DNA from: Phyllobacterium zundukense
GTDB lineage: Bacteria > Pseudomonadota > Alphaproteobacteria > Rhizobiales > Rhizobiaceae
Reading direction: 5' to 3'
NCBI RefSeq assembly: GCF_025452195.1
Contig: NZ_CP104972.1
Location: forward strand, 744,001-808,000
Length of the DNA: 64,000 nt
The notes beneath the pieces were generated by a model. It was given only the letters and a program-made list of their open reading frames with translations. It was not told the origin of the DNA and searched no databases. How positions within the stretch are numbered: the first letter of the stretch is position 1; every line of letters starts with the position of its first letter. The translations under genes and the position numbers were made by a program. Of this stretch, positions 9,019-18,086 are shown piece by piece.

Positions 9019-9403
9019 ATGCCACTGGTCTGACCAAGCGTTAAACGGCCTCTGATTATTTGCTACATTTGCCAAAGTGACGATAGTTTGTGCCCAACCT
9101 CTCTTCTACGCTACAACGAGTCAAAACAGTCAAAAAGACCTGGGTTGGAGACTTAGCTGCATGGCAAGGATCGTCTTTGGAATGAACCAGTCCCTGGACG
9201 GCTATGTCGACCACCAGGAATTTGCGCCGGATCCCGAACTGTTTCGTCACTGGATAGGGCACGTCCGCGGCCTGACAGGCAGTGTGTACGGCCGCCGCAT
9301 GTACGAGGTCATGCGCTATTGGGACGAAGACCGTCCTGCATGGAGTGCGGAGCAACACGACTTCGCGATGGCGTGGCGGAGCCAACCGAAGTGGGTCGTG
9401 TCG
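9019..9403 (+). repeat. 385 bp segment duplicated at 48545-48928
   Basis: This covers the upstream region and the first 81 codons of the reductase gene at 9161. The copy at 48545 is in the same orientation and, by eye, differs by one missing C (GTGCCCAACC against GTGCCAACC) and one substitution (ACGCTACAAC against ACGCTGCAAC). Homology stops abruptly after GTCGTGTCG in both. The near identity implies a recent event. Confidence 0.95.
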
Positions 9404-9691
9404 CGCTCGTTGAAGTCGGTCGGCCCCAACGCCACACTTGTCGAGGATGACATCGCGGTGGCGATACGTGGCCTGAAGACTCAGCTCGTTGGGGAGATTT
9501 CAGTTTCCGGACCAGAGCTGGCACAAAGCCTGACGGACCTTGGCCTTATCGATGAGTATCGGCTCTACTTCCACCCCGTCGCGCTTGGTCGCGGCAAGCC
9601 ATTTTTTGCCGGCCCACGGCCACCGCTCCGCCTTGTGGCCAGCGACTTAATCGGCGCGGACGTGATTAGGTTAACCTACGTTCCTGCTTGA
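9161..9691 (+). CDS. Dihydrofolate reductase / RibD C-terminal family protein
   Basis: This 176-residue protein belongs to the RibD C-terminal / DHFR-like reductases. These share the fold of the NADPH-dependent pyrimidine reductase of riboflavin synthesis but often have unknown substrates. The N-terminal MARIVFGMNQSLDGYVD is characteristic, as are GRRMYEVMRYWD and the later ISVSGPELAQSL with DEYRLYFHPVALGRGKPF. The ATG at 9161 has GGAG at 9147-9150. Open frame continues upstream to 9077 but without family similarity. The first half is duplicated almost exactly at 48686-48928. Confidence 0.85.
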   Translation: MARIVFGMNQSLDGYVDHQEFAPDPELFRHWIGHVRGLTGSVYGRRMYEVMRYWDEDRPAWSAEQHDFAMAWRSQPKWVVSRSLKSVGPNATLVEDDIAVAIRGLKTQLVGEISVSGPELAQSLTDLGLIDEYRLYFHPVALGRGKPFFAGPRPPLRLVASDLIGADVIRLTYVPA

Positions 9692-10041
9692 TCACACACT
9701 CGCCCAACGGATCGCGCCGATGCAGCAGGTCCGCTTTGAGGCCGGTAGCTGAGCGACAGCTATTCAATGGAAACGACCCAAAAGCTGGCAGTCTTCGGCC
9801 CCATCCCGGTCATTGATAACATTAGTTTAGTTGCCGCAATAATGGTTAGATGTGCTATCCAGGGCTCATTGGAAAGCTCACTTTAAATGCCACGCCTTGA
9901 TGGAAATTGAACCATCGATCCGAAGCAATATGCGGGATGATTCAGTGGCATACGGCAGCTTAAGGATGTCGGGCCGTCTGTTACACTCCTAACGGTGATT
10001 ACTCTGAAAGCAACTGCGCTTGTCTGTTCAATCGGCGGACC
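9692..10041. other. Intergenic stretch, nothing recognised
   Basis: No coding frame or clear terminator is visible between the reductase gene and the convergent ParE gene. Confidence 0.5.
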
Positions 10042-10335
10042 CTAAGCAGGCTCGCTGGCCCAATCTTCATGTCCATGGCGTATTCGAATCACGAAAATGG
10101 TTCCGTTCTCTTGGATGCGGCAGACAATCAGATGGGCTTTGAACGGATGGATCCTGACCGGCGGCGAAATCTCTTCGCGCTCACGCGCCATTCGGGGATT
10201 CGCGGCGATCAGTTCAAGTACCGCGAACAAGTCGTCATGGTACCGCCTGGCCTGTAGAGTTCCGAACATGCGGATACCTTGCTCGGTGATGACAATGATG
10301 TCTTCTTCCGCTTCGACAGAAAGGCTAAAACGCAT
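10042..10335 (-). CDS. parE: ParE-family toxin (RelE/ParE superfamily)
   Basis: This 97-residue protein resembles ParE toxins, which poison DNA gyrase. Family features are the N-terminal SVEAEEDI, the central helix RMFGTLQARRYHDDLFAVLELIA (positions about 22-45), PRMAREREEISPPVRIHPF, and the C-terminal IFVIRIRHGHEDW. The ATG overlaps the stop of the upstream antitoxin as TAATG, so translation is coupled. Length is typical. Whether it acts on gyrase is inferred from family only. Confidence 0.9.
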   Translation of the reverse strand: MRFSLSVEAEEDIIVITEQGIRMFGTLQARRYHDDLFAVLELIAANPRMAREREEISPPVRIHPFKAHLIVCRIQENGTIFVIRIRHGHEDWASEPA

Positions 10336-10589
10336 TATTTGCTGCCGCGCGCCGTTTCCGTGCGCGCGGCAGCCGCAGCGAAGAGCTCGTCCTTCGACCG
10401 GCTGCCAACACCACTTTTGAGGCCGTCATCGACGAAGCGTTGCATGGCAACAATCTTATCGCTACGCGTTTGGTCCCTTCGAATCAGATCGCGCACATAG
10501 TCACTCGCATTGGAGTATCGCCCGGTCCTTGCCTGGGCTTCGACCCAATCTTTCATTGGATCCGGTAGAGACACGTTCATAGTAGCCAT
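10335..10589 (-). CDS. parD: ParD-family antitoxin (CopG/RHH)
   Basis: This 84-residue protein starts with a ribbon-helix-helix domain (MATMNVSLPDPMKDWVEAQ, then GRYSNASDYVRDLIRRD) typical of ParD. The domain dimerises and binds the operon promoter. The C-terminal part (SKDELFAAAAARTE) would wrap the toxin. It precedes parE with a one-base TAATG overlap. Confidence 0.9.
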   Translation of the reverse strand: MATMNVSLPDPMKDWVEAQARTGRYSNASDYVRDLIRRDQTRSDKIVAMQRFVDDGLKSGVGSRSKDELFAAAAARTETARGSK

Positions 10590-10770
10590 TCAAGCCTCCA
10601 TTTGCGCCCAGATTAACTGAGTTTGGCAAAGTTTGTCAAACCTGATCCTCTTAGACACGAAGTTTCAGGCGGGCAACATTCGCTCGTCGAAGCAGGAGTC
10701 ATATCTTGAGCTGGCGTACCGATCAGATTGTTTCCGCCAAGAACTGATTGGCACGATTTCTTGCTGGCAG

Positions 10771-12048
10771 TTAGGCAGATTGCAGAGAACCTGTCCCGAT
10801 GGCGTCCGCATCAGCAGGCGCAAAAAGCCGAACAGGCGTTGTGATACCGCGGATCCGGTGTTTGCCGCAGGAGACGAGCGGCGTGCCCACTTCGGCGGCG
10901 ATGTCGGCCGTCAACAGTACCGGTTGGGCCAGCGTCTTGCAAAAGTCCTGGATGCGGCTGGCCACATTGACCGCGGTCCCGATCACCGTGAAGTCAAGGC
11001 GTTCCATGCTGCCGATGTTTCCATATGCGACCTCGCCAATGTGCAAGCCGCAGCCGAAGTCAATCGGCTCCTCGCCGCGGACGCGTCTCTCCGCATTGAT
11101 CGACGGAAGCTGCATGCGCGCCGTCAGCGCGGCATCAAGCGCCCTTTGACAGGCAACGCCCGAGCTACCGGCCTCCTCCACGGGAAAGATGGCCAAGACG
11201 CCGTCGCCCATGAACTTGATGATGTCGCCGCCGAAGCGGCGTACAGCCCTATCAAGCAACTCGAAATAGCTGGACAGGGCGGCCAAAAGCGAGTCGGACG
11301 GCCAACGCTCGGCCTTTTCGGTGAAGCCGCGTAGGTCGGCGAGCAGGATGGCGCAGGTAAGGCGGCGTACGTCGTTGCGCTGGATTAACCCGTCGAGCAC
11401 ATTGCTGCCGGGGGCCGCGCCGAGATATGTCCGCAAAACTGCGCCGAGGGTGAGGCGTTGGGCGCGTACCTCGAGGGGTGTCGCCATCGGCGGAACCGCC
11501 GCGCGCAACAAGGCGGTCGCCTCCGCAGTAAAGCCCGAGGCGGCCTTCGTGGCGAATGTTATCCCCGGCGTCTGGCCGAAAGTGAACGGTATGAGCTCGC
11601 AGACCAGCTCTTGGTAGCCTTCGTGGGCAAGTTCGTTGAGAATTGGCATGCGCGTTTCGGTGCCGTGCGAAACATCGAAGCGGACCGCCGTACCGCGGTC
11701 GAGCGCCTCCTGATAGGGGGAAACGAGCATCCGTTCAGAATTGTCGAAGTCATGGCTGAGCGGCACAAGCCACGTGCCGCGCTCACGCGTCCAGAAGTAG
11801 TTGTGTCCGGGATAGACCGGATGCAGCGTCTTAAAAAGGAGCACGCAGCGATCGATCGGCACGCCGGCCTCAGTCAGCCGCCCACAAAGCCCATCGAACA
11901 GCTTCTCCGAATCCAGCAGGCGGGCTCTGGGGCCGGTCAGCCAGCGGGTGTAGTCGGCCACCCAGGGATGCTCAACAGGAGCCGGCCCGACGTCGATTGG
12001 CTGGCCACAATGCCACTCCACCCACTCGTTCTTGACACCTTGCTCCAT
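10771..12048 (-). CDS. Class III adenylate/guanylate cyclase
   Basis: This 425-residue protein has an N-terminal region of about 210 residues with no domain I can name, then a class III nucleotidyl cyclase domain. The domain shows the first metal Asp in CAILLADLRGFTEKAER, the second in GGDIIKFMGDGVLAIFP, then CGLHIGEVAYGNIGS and the transition-state region DFTVIGTAVNVASRIQDF. It ends with RIRGITTPVRLFAPA. Many rhizobia have numerous such soluble cyclases. They convert ATP to cAMP, though some prefer GTP, and I cannot determine specificity here. No transmembrane segment is visible. It stands alone. Confidence 0.9.
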   Translation of the reverse strand: MEQGVKNEWVEWHCGQPIDVGPAPVEHPWVADYTRWLTGPRARLLDSEKLFDGLCGRLTEAGVPIDRCVLLFKTLHPVYPGHNYFWTRERGTWLVPLSHDFDNSERMLVSPYQEALDRGTAVRFDVSHGTETRMPILNELAHEGYQELVCELIPFTFGQTPGITFATKAASGFTAEATALLRAAVPPMATPLEVRAQRLTLGAVLRTYLGAAPGSNVLDGLIQRNDVRRLTCAILLADLRGFTEKAERWPSDSLLAALSSYFELLDRAVRRFGGDIIKFMGDGVLAIFPVEEAGSSGVACQRALDAALTARMQLPSINAERRVRGEEPIDFGCGLHIGEVAYGNIGSMERLDFTVIGTAVNVASRIQDFCKTLAQPVLLTADIAAEVGTPLVSCGKHRIRGITTPVRLFAPADADAIGTGSLQSA

Positions 12049-12084
12049 CCGGGGTCTCCGCTGTGCGGGAAATCACGTCGCTGA

Positions 12085-12592
12085 TTATAGCAGACACGAC
12101 TGAAACCGCAGTGTGCCTTCTTCAGGTGATCGAAGACATCGACCGCAACCGACTTGCTGCCACAGCTCTCGGTTCCAGTGTTGCTGCTTTATAGCCGCGG
12201 GGATGCGCGCGTCCCCATGGACCGGGGCGTGGGACGGTCGAGACCAGCATGTTTGCCCCGGACTGCAAGCCGATAAAGCCTCGCCGGCATCGGGACGCAG
12301 CAGCACACGGCCTACGGTGGCCTCCGGGGCCAATTGGCTTATTGCCCGCCAAGGATCGCAGGTCTACCGCGTGGGCACCGCATGTTGGGCCGCATAGCCG
12401 TAGAGGGCCGCGGCCGGCCTTGCGGCCGAGCCAGCCGCTCTGCTAGGCTCCGAGGTCCTGATTTCAGGTTCTCCGGAGGACTACGACGCCATATGCCATT
12501 TGCCATCGACCGTCAAATCACGGCGATACGAACCGCCCTGAATCTTCTGCGGTCAGAACAAGAACCACCGCCAGGGTGGTTGGAGGCGCATC
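12085..12592. other. Intergenic stretch, nothing recognised
   Basis: Frames are open on several strands because of GC content, but none has family similarity or a good ribosome site. It lies between divergent genes and may hold the promoters of both. Confidence 0.5.
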
Positions 12593-12958
12593 ATGAGCTT
12601 ATTCGAACCTCGGAGCTTCGAGAGCTTCACGACTTCGCTTCCCAGTGTCTCCCTCGTCGAGCAGTGGGGATCCCGGGTGGCAAAAGTAGGAGGCAAGGTA
12701 TTCACGCTTCTCAGGCTGACATCCCCGGATCTGCACAGCATCGTGTTCAAGTGTCGAAAGGATAGCTTCGTCGTGCTAACCGGCATCGAGGGTGTCAGGC
12801 AGGCTCCCTACTTCGCCAAGGGGCAATGGGTCTGCGTGCCGAGGGAGGTTGATCTCAGCAATGCCGAACTCCAGGCCTATCTGCGTCGATCGTACCTGCT
12901 TGTTACAGCGGGCCTCACGAAGAAAGTTCGTCAGGAATTAGGTATCCCTCTCGAATGA
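12593..12958 (+). CDS. MmcQ/YjbR-family protein
   Basis: This 121-residue protein matches the MmcQ/YjbR family, small proteins with a double-wing DNA-binding-like fold and unproven function. Recognisable elements are SLPSVSLVEQWGSRVAKVGG, FKCRKDSFVVLTGIEGVRQ, APYFAKGQWVCVP, and the C-terminal SYLLVTAGLTKKVRQELG. GGAGG at 12582-12586 supports the ATG at 12593. It is monocistronic and followed by a hairpin terminator. Confidence 0.85.
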   Translation: MSLFEPRSFESFTTSLPSVSLVEQWGSRVAKVGGKVFTLLRLTSPDLHSIVFKCRKDSFVVLTGIEGVRQAPYFAKGQWVCVPREVDLSNAELQAYLRRSYLLVTAGLTKKVRQELGIPLE

Positions 12959-12965
12959 ATTGTGC

Positions 12966-13000
12966 CAAGCGGACCACTGTGGCCCGCTTGTTACCCTTTT
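12966..13000 (+). terminator. Hairpin terminator after the MmcQ/YjbR gene
   Basis: CAAGCGG at 12966-12972 pairs with CCGCTTG at 12984-12990, with an inner CCAC/GTGG stem, and is followed by TTACCCTTTT. It lies eight bases after the stop codon and could serve the convergent remnant as well. Confidence 0.65.
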
Positions 13001-13002
13001 GA

Positions 13003-13297
13003 TTAACTCTTGAGCCGGGAATTGCACCGCTGTAATAGCCACCGCCCTTCTGAATCCATTTCAGTCCACCAAGAGAGTTGTTCTGTTTGTTGACATAGTA
13101 TTGTTCCAGGCACGTGTGCATGCGCGCCCTACCTGCGCTTTCATTGGAAAACTTGGTCGCAACAGCACTCGGAATCCCACGCCGCGCGGAGCGGCTGCCG
13201 TCGGTGCTGCTGGCTCGCCGTTGTAATGTGGCGGTATCGGCGGTCGGAGCGGCAAACGCACCGAGCGGCACCGCAATGACACCAAGCCAGCCTTCAG
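13003..13297 (-). pseudogene. Small secreted PsiF-like/rhizobial protein, frameshifted
   Basis: The central part reads ARMHTCLEQYYVNKQNNS, then GGLKWIQKGGGYY. This pattern occurs in small periplasmic proteins of Rhizobiales. Immediately after YYS the frame runs on, but adding one base at about 13028 gives S-x-CNSRLKS and a stop at 13003, the expected ending. At the N-terminus, a signal-peptide-like VIAVPLGAFAAPTA lacks a start in its own frame. One extra base near 13275 would join it to LKAGLV. The gene therefore needs two single-base repairs. The function is unknown. It may be a decayed gene or may reflect sequence errors. Confidence 0.55.
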
Positions 13298-13494
13298 GAG
13301 CTCAGCCGTTGGAGAGTTGTTACCCTAACGTACTTGCTCCGCCGGAACGCATGCATGAAGCTGCGGGAACGCCAGATCCGCGCAGACTATAACTGCGTCG
13401 TTGAAACTGCGAATGAGCAGCCGGATCAGAAGCGTTTCCTGGAGCATTGACAATGATAGTTGCCACCAGCCAGAGGTCCAGGCCATGACCTTGA

Positions 13495-13945
13495 CAGCGC
13501 GTAGCCTATCGGAGCCGCTATGCTTGCATATAGCCCCGTTTCCAGAGGCAGGCCCACAATCGCCGGGTAGGCAATGGCACTTGGCAAGCCAACTGCGGCG
13601 ACCGCGAGCCCGGCCGATATATCGCTCGGTAGCCAACTGGCCCGATATCACCTCAGGCTTCTGAAAACGGGGATGGTTCGGTCCTTCCAGGATACTGATT
13701 GTCGGACCGGACGCGGCAACCATGACCGTGCTGGCCGCGGCCGTGACATCGATCGTCGTCTCCCTGCCGGCGGACGCAGCGGTAGATCGAGCCATGGTTG
13801 CATCGCTGATCGCCCTCGTCGTTGGAGCCATATGCCTCGCAGCTCGCCTGTTGCGACTCGGCGTCGTGGCAACATTCCTTTCGCGCCCGATCCTCGTCGG
13901 TTTCTTCGCAGGCATTTCCGTATCGATCATCGCCTGACACGGCTA
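13495..13945. pseudogene. SulP-family transporter fragment with an internal inversion
   Basis: SulP proteins are inner-membrane anion transporters. The minus strand of about 13495-13665 encodes an N-terminal SulP piece (AAVGLPSAIAYPAIVGLPLE then GLYASIAAPIGYAL). The plus strand from about 13680 continues the protein in order with FGPSRILIVGPDAATM, then VVGAICLAARLLRLGVVA and LSRPILVGFFAGISVSIIA, and stops at 13937. The two pieces are adjacent in the protein but opposite in strand, which fits a small in-place inversion of the first piece. More than 350 residues of the normal transporter and its STAS domain are missing, so this is a dead fragment. Confidence 0.7.
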
Positions 13946-14036
13946 TCTAATTGAAGGGCGAAAACGATGCCGAGCTGCGATCACCTCTGCACGGCTACCT
14001 GGGCTGCAGTGACGGGACGCTCTCCTCTGACCAGTT

Positions 14037-14645
14037 CTACTCGCTGATCAAGGGGACGAACATCACCGAGCCGAGGTCTTCCCGCTCAAAGTCGGTTTCG
14101 CTCGTACGAGTTAGTTCGCAAAGCGTCTGACTCCGTTCGTCAAGGCCGACTGGCATTACCAAGCGGCCACCAATGGCCAACTGCTCCTTCAGCGCCGCAG
14201 GCACTCTGGCTCGCCCGCAGCGACCAGAATGACCACGAAGGGTGCGGCCTCTGGCCATCCCTTCGTGCCGTCACCAATACGCAGATCGATGTTGTCGTAG
14301 CCGAGATCCTGCAACCGATCGCGGGCGGATTCGCCAAGGGTGCGATGTCGCTCGATGGCAAACGCACGCTTAGCGATCAAGCTGGCCACCGCCGCCGCAT
14401 AGCCGGATCCTGCACCGACATCGAGGACCGTTTCTCCAGACATCAAATCCGCGGCCTCGATCATTAGCGCAACGACGTAGGGCTGCGAAATGGGTTGGTC
14501 CTCGCCTATAGATAAGGGGCTGTCTTCATAGGCAAACTCTTCAAGTCCCGGATCCACAAAAGCTTCGCGCGGCACGCGGCGCATCGCCTGCAGAACATGA
14601 GGGAACATCTACCATTCGGTTCCGCGCACGCGAGAAATCACGCAT
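14037..14645 (-). pseudogene. pcm: Protein-L-isoaspartate O-methyltransferase, broken
   Basis: PCMT uses S-adenosylmethionine to repair isoaspartate in damaged proteins. The body is clear: MRRVPREAFVDPGLEEFAYE, then ISQPYVVALMIEAADL and the SAM site ETVLDVGAGSGYAAAV. The frame is lost near 14203. A second G in GAGTGCC would continue it into VPAALKEQLAIGGRLVMPVG and VMFVPLISE. At the N-terminus, MRDFSRARNRMVD (from 14645) is in another frame, and the residues that normally join it to the body are missing, so there is a small deletion as well. Two lesions make true decay more likely than a single error. Confidence 0.75.
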
Positions 14646-14790
14646 CCCAAGCGCTCCGGTAGCGGTGTGCATCCGCTTCTTAAAGCATGAACGAAGGCGA
14701 TTGTTCCGGATTCCGACGGGGCCAGCACGCCAATGCCGATATTGGCAACTCGTGGCGGCCTTCAGACGTTGCATGCCCAATGTAGATGTC

Positions 14791-15672
14791 ATGAAGGTTA
14801 TTATCTTGACCAACCCTGGTTCCAGCAGCAAGAAACGGAAGCTTGGGACGCTGGCCGCCTTTCCTTACGACCGCATGACGGTTGAACGGTTCCGTGAAGC
14901 GTTCCCGCGTGCACGATGGAGCGACGACAAGCGAGCTTGGTTTGTGCCGGGCAAAACTGCTGCGAGTCGTCTGGACCGATGGCTGGCACGCGAAGCTGAT
15001 CAAGCACTACCGCACGCCGACGCTAAAGGCCGGGACGCGTATGCGTTTGAGCCCATCACCAGCGCTTATCTGGAAGCGGCCGAAGATTTGCGCGTTAGAA
15101 CACCCTATTCGAAGACTGTTGTCGAGCAAATGCGGGCGATCCCATGGGCGCACTGGGACGAGGAATTGCGGGCATGGCGCATTCCGTTCCGATCTTATGA
15201 AGAATTGCTGCAACGATGGACCACCATAGAGGCTGCCGCTCGTCGCAACGAGCCGGAGGAACGCAAGCGGCGGCTGGAGTTGCAGAAGAAGTCGTCCAGT
15301 TATAAGGCTGCTCAGCTTCGCCATGCGGAACGGCGACGCCGACGGTATCCCCTTCCCTCGGAAGATCTGCCGCCACTCGGGCGTCCGTTGATGACCGAAC
15401 GGTATGGCATCGTGACATTTACGGACGTATCCGGGGAGTTGGTCGACCCAACCACGCTGGCGTCATTTTACCCGCATGCTGCGACCGGCATGTCCAACTA
15501 CGTGTGGGGCACGTGGCGATTGCCGACGCTTGCGGAGCTCGTCGCAACATGGCCCGCTCGTCCTGAATCCGAGCGGAAGGAGGAGTCACGCGGATGGTGG
15601 CAACCGACCTTGGGTGAGCTGCGATTGGCCCGGCGACAAGCGCGGTCGATCGAGCGCCGAAGGCGGCGGTGA
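14791..15672 (+). CDS. Hypothetical protein with two HARP-like motifs
   Basis: This roughly 293-residue protein contains two similar segments: [20 protein letters not shown] (residues about 35-54) and [20 protein letters not shown] with RIPF (about 110-134). Both resemble the HARP motif of SMARCAL1-type annealing helicases, in which a hydrophobic strand-helix is followed by R-W-D-x-x-x-K-x-W-x-V-P. No helicase domain is present. The middle and C-terminus are very Arg-rich ([18 protein letters not shown]), suggesting nucleic-acid binding. The start is uncertain: ATGs at 14773 and 14791 both lack a strong ribosome site. The cupin gene begins 14 bp downstream. Function is not known. Confidence 0.6.
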   Translation: MKVIILTNPGSSSKKRKLGTLAAFPYDRMTVERFREAFPRARWSDDKRAWFVPGKTAASRLDRWLAREADQALPHADAKGRDAYAFEPITSAYLEAAEDLRVRTPYSKTVVEQMRAIPWAHWDEELRAWRIPFRSYEELLQRWTTIEAAARRNEPEERKRRLELQKKSSSYKAAQLRHAERRRRRYPLPSEDLPPLGRPLMTERYGIVTFTDVSGELVDPTTLASFYPHAATGMSNYVWGTWRLPTLAELVATWPARPESERKEESRGWWQPTLGELRLARRQARSIERRRRR

Positions 15673-15685
15673 AGAAGTGCCCACC

Positions 15686-16207
15686 ATGACCGAACTGCGG
15701 CCAAAAATCGGCAAGCCCGAAACCTTGCAACTCAGCCGCAGCAGCTGGGTGCCCAACAATCAGCGGTTCTCAGTGCTGATCTATCACAACGTGATGGTTT
15801 CAAAGGGAGAAGACGCCGCGGAAGCGCTGGAATACATGTTTCGGCGCAATGATTGGCCACCCCAGTGGCGAAACGGCGTTTATCCGTTTCATCACTATCA
15901 TTCGACGGCACACGAAGTCTTGGGCGTCGCCGACGGCAGCGCAAGGCTAATGCTCGGCGGACCCGATGGGCAAGAGGTGAGTGTGACAGCGGGTGACGTG
16001 CTTGTGCTTCCGGTGGGCACGGGCCACTGCCGCCTGGAGGCAAACCCCGATTTTCTTGTTGTCGGCGCGTATCCTCCAGATCAGACAGCTAATTTTTGCC
16101 GCGAAGCACCGACCGCCGCAATGACCGCGCAAATGAAAGGCCTCTCGGCTGCTGTGTCGGATCCAGTAGGCGGACCCGACGGATGGCTGCCCAGAATATG
16201 GCGATAG
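15686..16207 (+). CDS. Cupin-domain protein (YjlB-like)
   Basis: This 173-residue protein is a single-domain cupin. Metal-binding positions are visible in [17 protein letters not shown] (motif 1, His-x-His and Glu) and in [18 protein letters not shown] (motif 2, His). The upstream [25 protein letters not shown] is typical of YjlB proteins, whose role is undefined. The ATG at 15686 follows GGTGAAGAAG, just past the stop of the HARP-like gene, so the pair is probably cotranscribed. Confidence 0.8.
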   Translation: MTELRPKIGKPETLQLSRSSWVPNNQRFSVLIYHNVMVSKGEDAAEALEYMFRRNDWPPQWRNGVYPFHHYHSTAHEVLGVADGSARLMLGGPDGQEVSVTAGDVLVLPVGTGHCRLEANPDFLVVGAYPPDQTANFCREAPTAAMTAQMKGLSAAVSDPVGGPDGWLPRIWR

Positions 16208-16407
16208 ATCGATCAATATCGTCCGGTGAAAATGCACTTGCTGATGGAATTATCCCCTGTGCTAGAGACGATTAGCTCTCCCCACGACTTCGTTATCAGT
16301 GTTTTTGCAGCTGATGATTGCGAGTCATCACGCTATGGGGCACGTTTACTCAAACTTCCGTCGATGATGATTATCTATGCGTAATACCCAATCTAGGAGA
16401 AACTCCC

Positions 16408-17211
16408 ATGGACCTGAAATTGACAGGCAAGACAGCTCTTGTGACTGGATCTACCGCAGGAATCGGGCTAGCAATCGCCAAGCGGCTAGCGGCTGAAGGG
16501 GCGGACGTCGTCATTGTCGGCCGATCACAGGCCAAGCTGGATGAGGCAGCAAAGATCATCACCTCTGCGACGACTTCCAAAGTCGCGCCGGGCATCCGCG
16601 CCGTGCTCGCAGATGCTGCGACCGCCGAAGGGGCTGCCGTTCTGCATCGGGTAGTCCCGACCGTGGATATCCTCGTCAACAACCTCGGCATTTACGAATC
16701 CAAACCCTTCACCGAGATCACTGACGCGGATTGGCTGAAATTCTTCGAGGTAAACGTGCTCAGCGGTGCGCGTCTTGCTCGTCAATATTTTCCAGACATG
16801 CTGGAACGAAATTGGGGACGGATCATCTTCATCGCCAGCGAATCCGGTCTTGTTGTTCCGCCGGACATGATCCATTACGGCATGACGAAAACGGCGCAAC
16901 TCGCCATATCGCGCGGCTTGGCAGCGTTGACGAAGGGGACGGGCGTAACGGTAAACTCGATCCTTCCCGGCCCTACCCGATCCGAAGGCATCGTCGACTT
17001 CCTGAAGAGCGTCGCCAGTGACCCGTCTTTACCGCCCGAGGAGATGGAAGCCGAATTCTTTCGCAACGAACGCTCTACGTCGCTGCTGCAACGCATGATC
17101 GAACCCGAAGAAATCGCCGATCTGGTGGCCTATGTGGCAAGCCCGCTGTCGGCGGCGACCAACGGAGCAGCGCTTCGTGTCGAGGGCGGCATTACCCCGA
17201 CAATCGCATAG
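16408..17211 (+). CDS. Short-chain dehydrogenase/reductase
   Basis: This 267-residue protein is a classical SDR. The nucleotide-binding TGSTAGIGLAIAKRLAAEGA is at about residues 12-31, with NNLGIYESKPF in the NNAG position. The catalytic Ser is in IFIASESG and the YxxxK motif in HYGMTKTAQ, followed by VNSILPGPTRSEG. The Gly-rich pattern and the charged residue after VVIVGRS suggest NADP(H) use. The start at 16408 has AGGAGA at 16395-16400. The substrate is unknown. It is intact and lies just upstream of transposon and phage remnants. Confidence 0.85.
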   Translation: MDLKLTGKTALVTGSTAGIGLAIAKRLAAEGADVVIVGRSQAKLDEAAKIITSATTSKVAPGIRAVLADAATAEGAAVLHRVVPTVDILVNNLGIYESKPFTEITDADWLKFFEVNVLSGARLARQYFPDMLERNWGRIIFIASESGLVVPPDMIHYGMTKTAQLAISRGLAALTKGTGVTVNSILPGPTRSEGIVDFLKSVASDPSLPPEEMEAEFFRNERSTSLLQRMIEPEEIADLVAYVASPLSAATNGAALRVEGGITPTIA

Positions 17212-17334
17212 GAGGTCATGATGTCCAATCCATCCGGCGACATCGGGACTGCCAGGTTCGCCGGGACTCCGACAGGGTATCTAATGGTGTTGTTTCAAGG
17301 GGATAACATGTTCGTCCAACTCGAGGCGCGGATG

Positions 17335-17620
17335 GAGCGAGGAGGATCGGTATGGTGGCCTTGGTGGTCTGAGTTTCGCCAGTCTCCTGAGGTTCTGGGC
17401 GATTGCTGCAAGCAGGAATTCGTCTCGCACACCGCATGGATCTCGCAGCCTCAAACGCGCCATCCGGAGAACGCGTTTGAGGTGAGCAATGAACATCTCG
17501 ACCTTCTTGCGGCGATGCCGGGAACGCTCGTGAGTGGGTTACGGCAATAGCCCTGGCGACGTCGGGGGGCATCTTCGTTGAGATCACGCGGCACCTTGCG
17601 AGCAGGCGTATTCGGACAGA
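17335..17620 (-). mobile_element. Fragment of an IS1182-family element
   Basis: This stretch is about 90% similar by eye to the 3' part of the transposase at 2980-4377, covering the HLKRVLRMARLRL region and the PARKVPRDLNEDA region. It carries a deletion or frameshift near 17540 (GTGAGTGGGTTACGGC) and lacks the rest of the gene. It ends abruptly at about 17620, where a phage terminase gene is cut. Confidence 0.8.
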
Positions 17621-17772
17621 TGCCACTTAGATATCGTGGACATTGCAGGCATGTTGTCATCACGGCAAATCTCGCGGACGCTCTGGCCATCTGCTATCCG
17701 CTCGCAGATGATATCTTCAGTTGCCGGCTTATATTCGAGCGGACGCTTTCCGGGTTCCTTGGTTCTAGCCAT
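17620..17772 (-). pseudogene. Phage terminase small subunit, truncated
   Basis: The first 45-50 codons from the ATG at 17772 read MARTKEPGKRPLEYKPATED, then IICERIADGQSVREICRDDN and MPAMSTISKW. This is the N-terminal DNA-binding helix-turn-helix of Sf6-type terminase small subunits, which recognise phage DNA for packaging. The frame then runs into the IS1182 fragment and stops at 17584. Only this N-terminal domain survives, a remnant of a lost prophage. Confidence 0.7.
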
Positions 17773-17840
17773 TAGCAACTCGCTTGCTTTCTGATGGGAT
17801 AGGCTGTTGATTGCCCTCAAGGCCTTGGAGGAGGCCGTCA

Positions 17841-18068
17841 ATGACAAGCACGACATGCCCTATTTCAGATGAACCGGTTGAGGTGATCCCCACCCTTGGC
17901 GACTACGCAGAATTTGATTGCCCAAGTTGCGGTCGCTTTCGCATATCGCGGACAGCACTTAAGCTGATTGCCAACCGCTCACGCAGGAGGCGAGAAACTC
18001 TGTTGGACAAGGCTAGGGCCGACGCTCAAGGTGGCGACGGCGTACCCTTTATCCGAAACATTTTTTAA
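17841..18068 (+). CDS. Small zinc-ribbon-like hypothetical protein
   Basis: This 75-residue protein contains two Cys groups, CPISDEP and FDCPSCGRFRIS, suggesting a small zinc ribbon, followed by a basic segment (ANRSRRRRETLL). GGAGGAGG at 17827-17834 strongly supports the ATG at 17841. It is the first of three close genes on the plus strand. The family is not recognised. Confidence 0.6.
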   Translation: MTSTTCPISDEPVEVIPTLGDYAEFDCPSCGRFRISRTALKLIANRSRRRRETLLDKARADAQGGDGVPFIRNIF

Positions 18069-18086
18069 CGCAGGAAGGCCGCTCGC

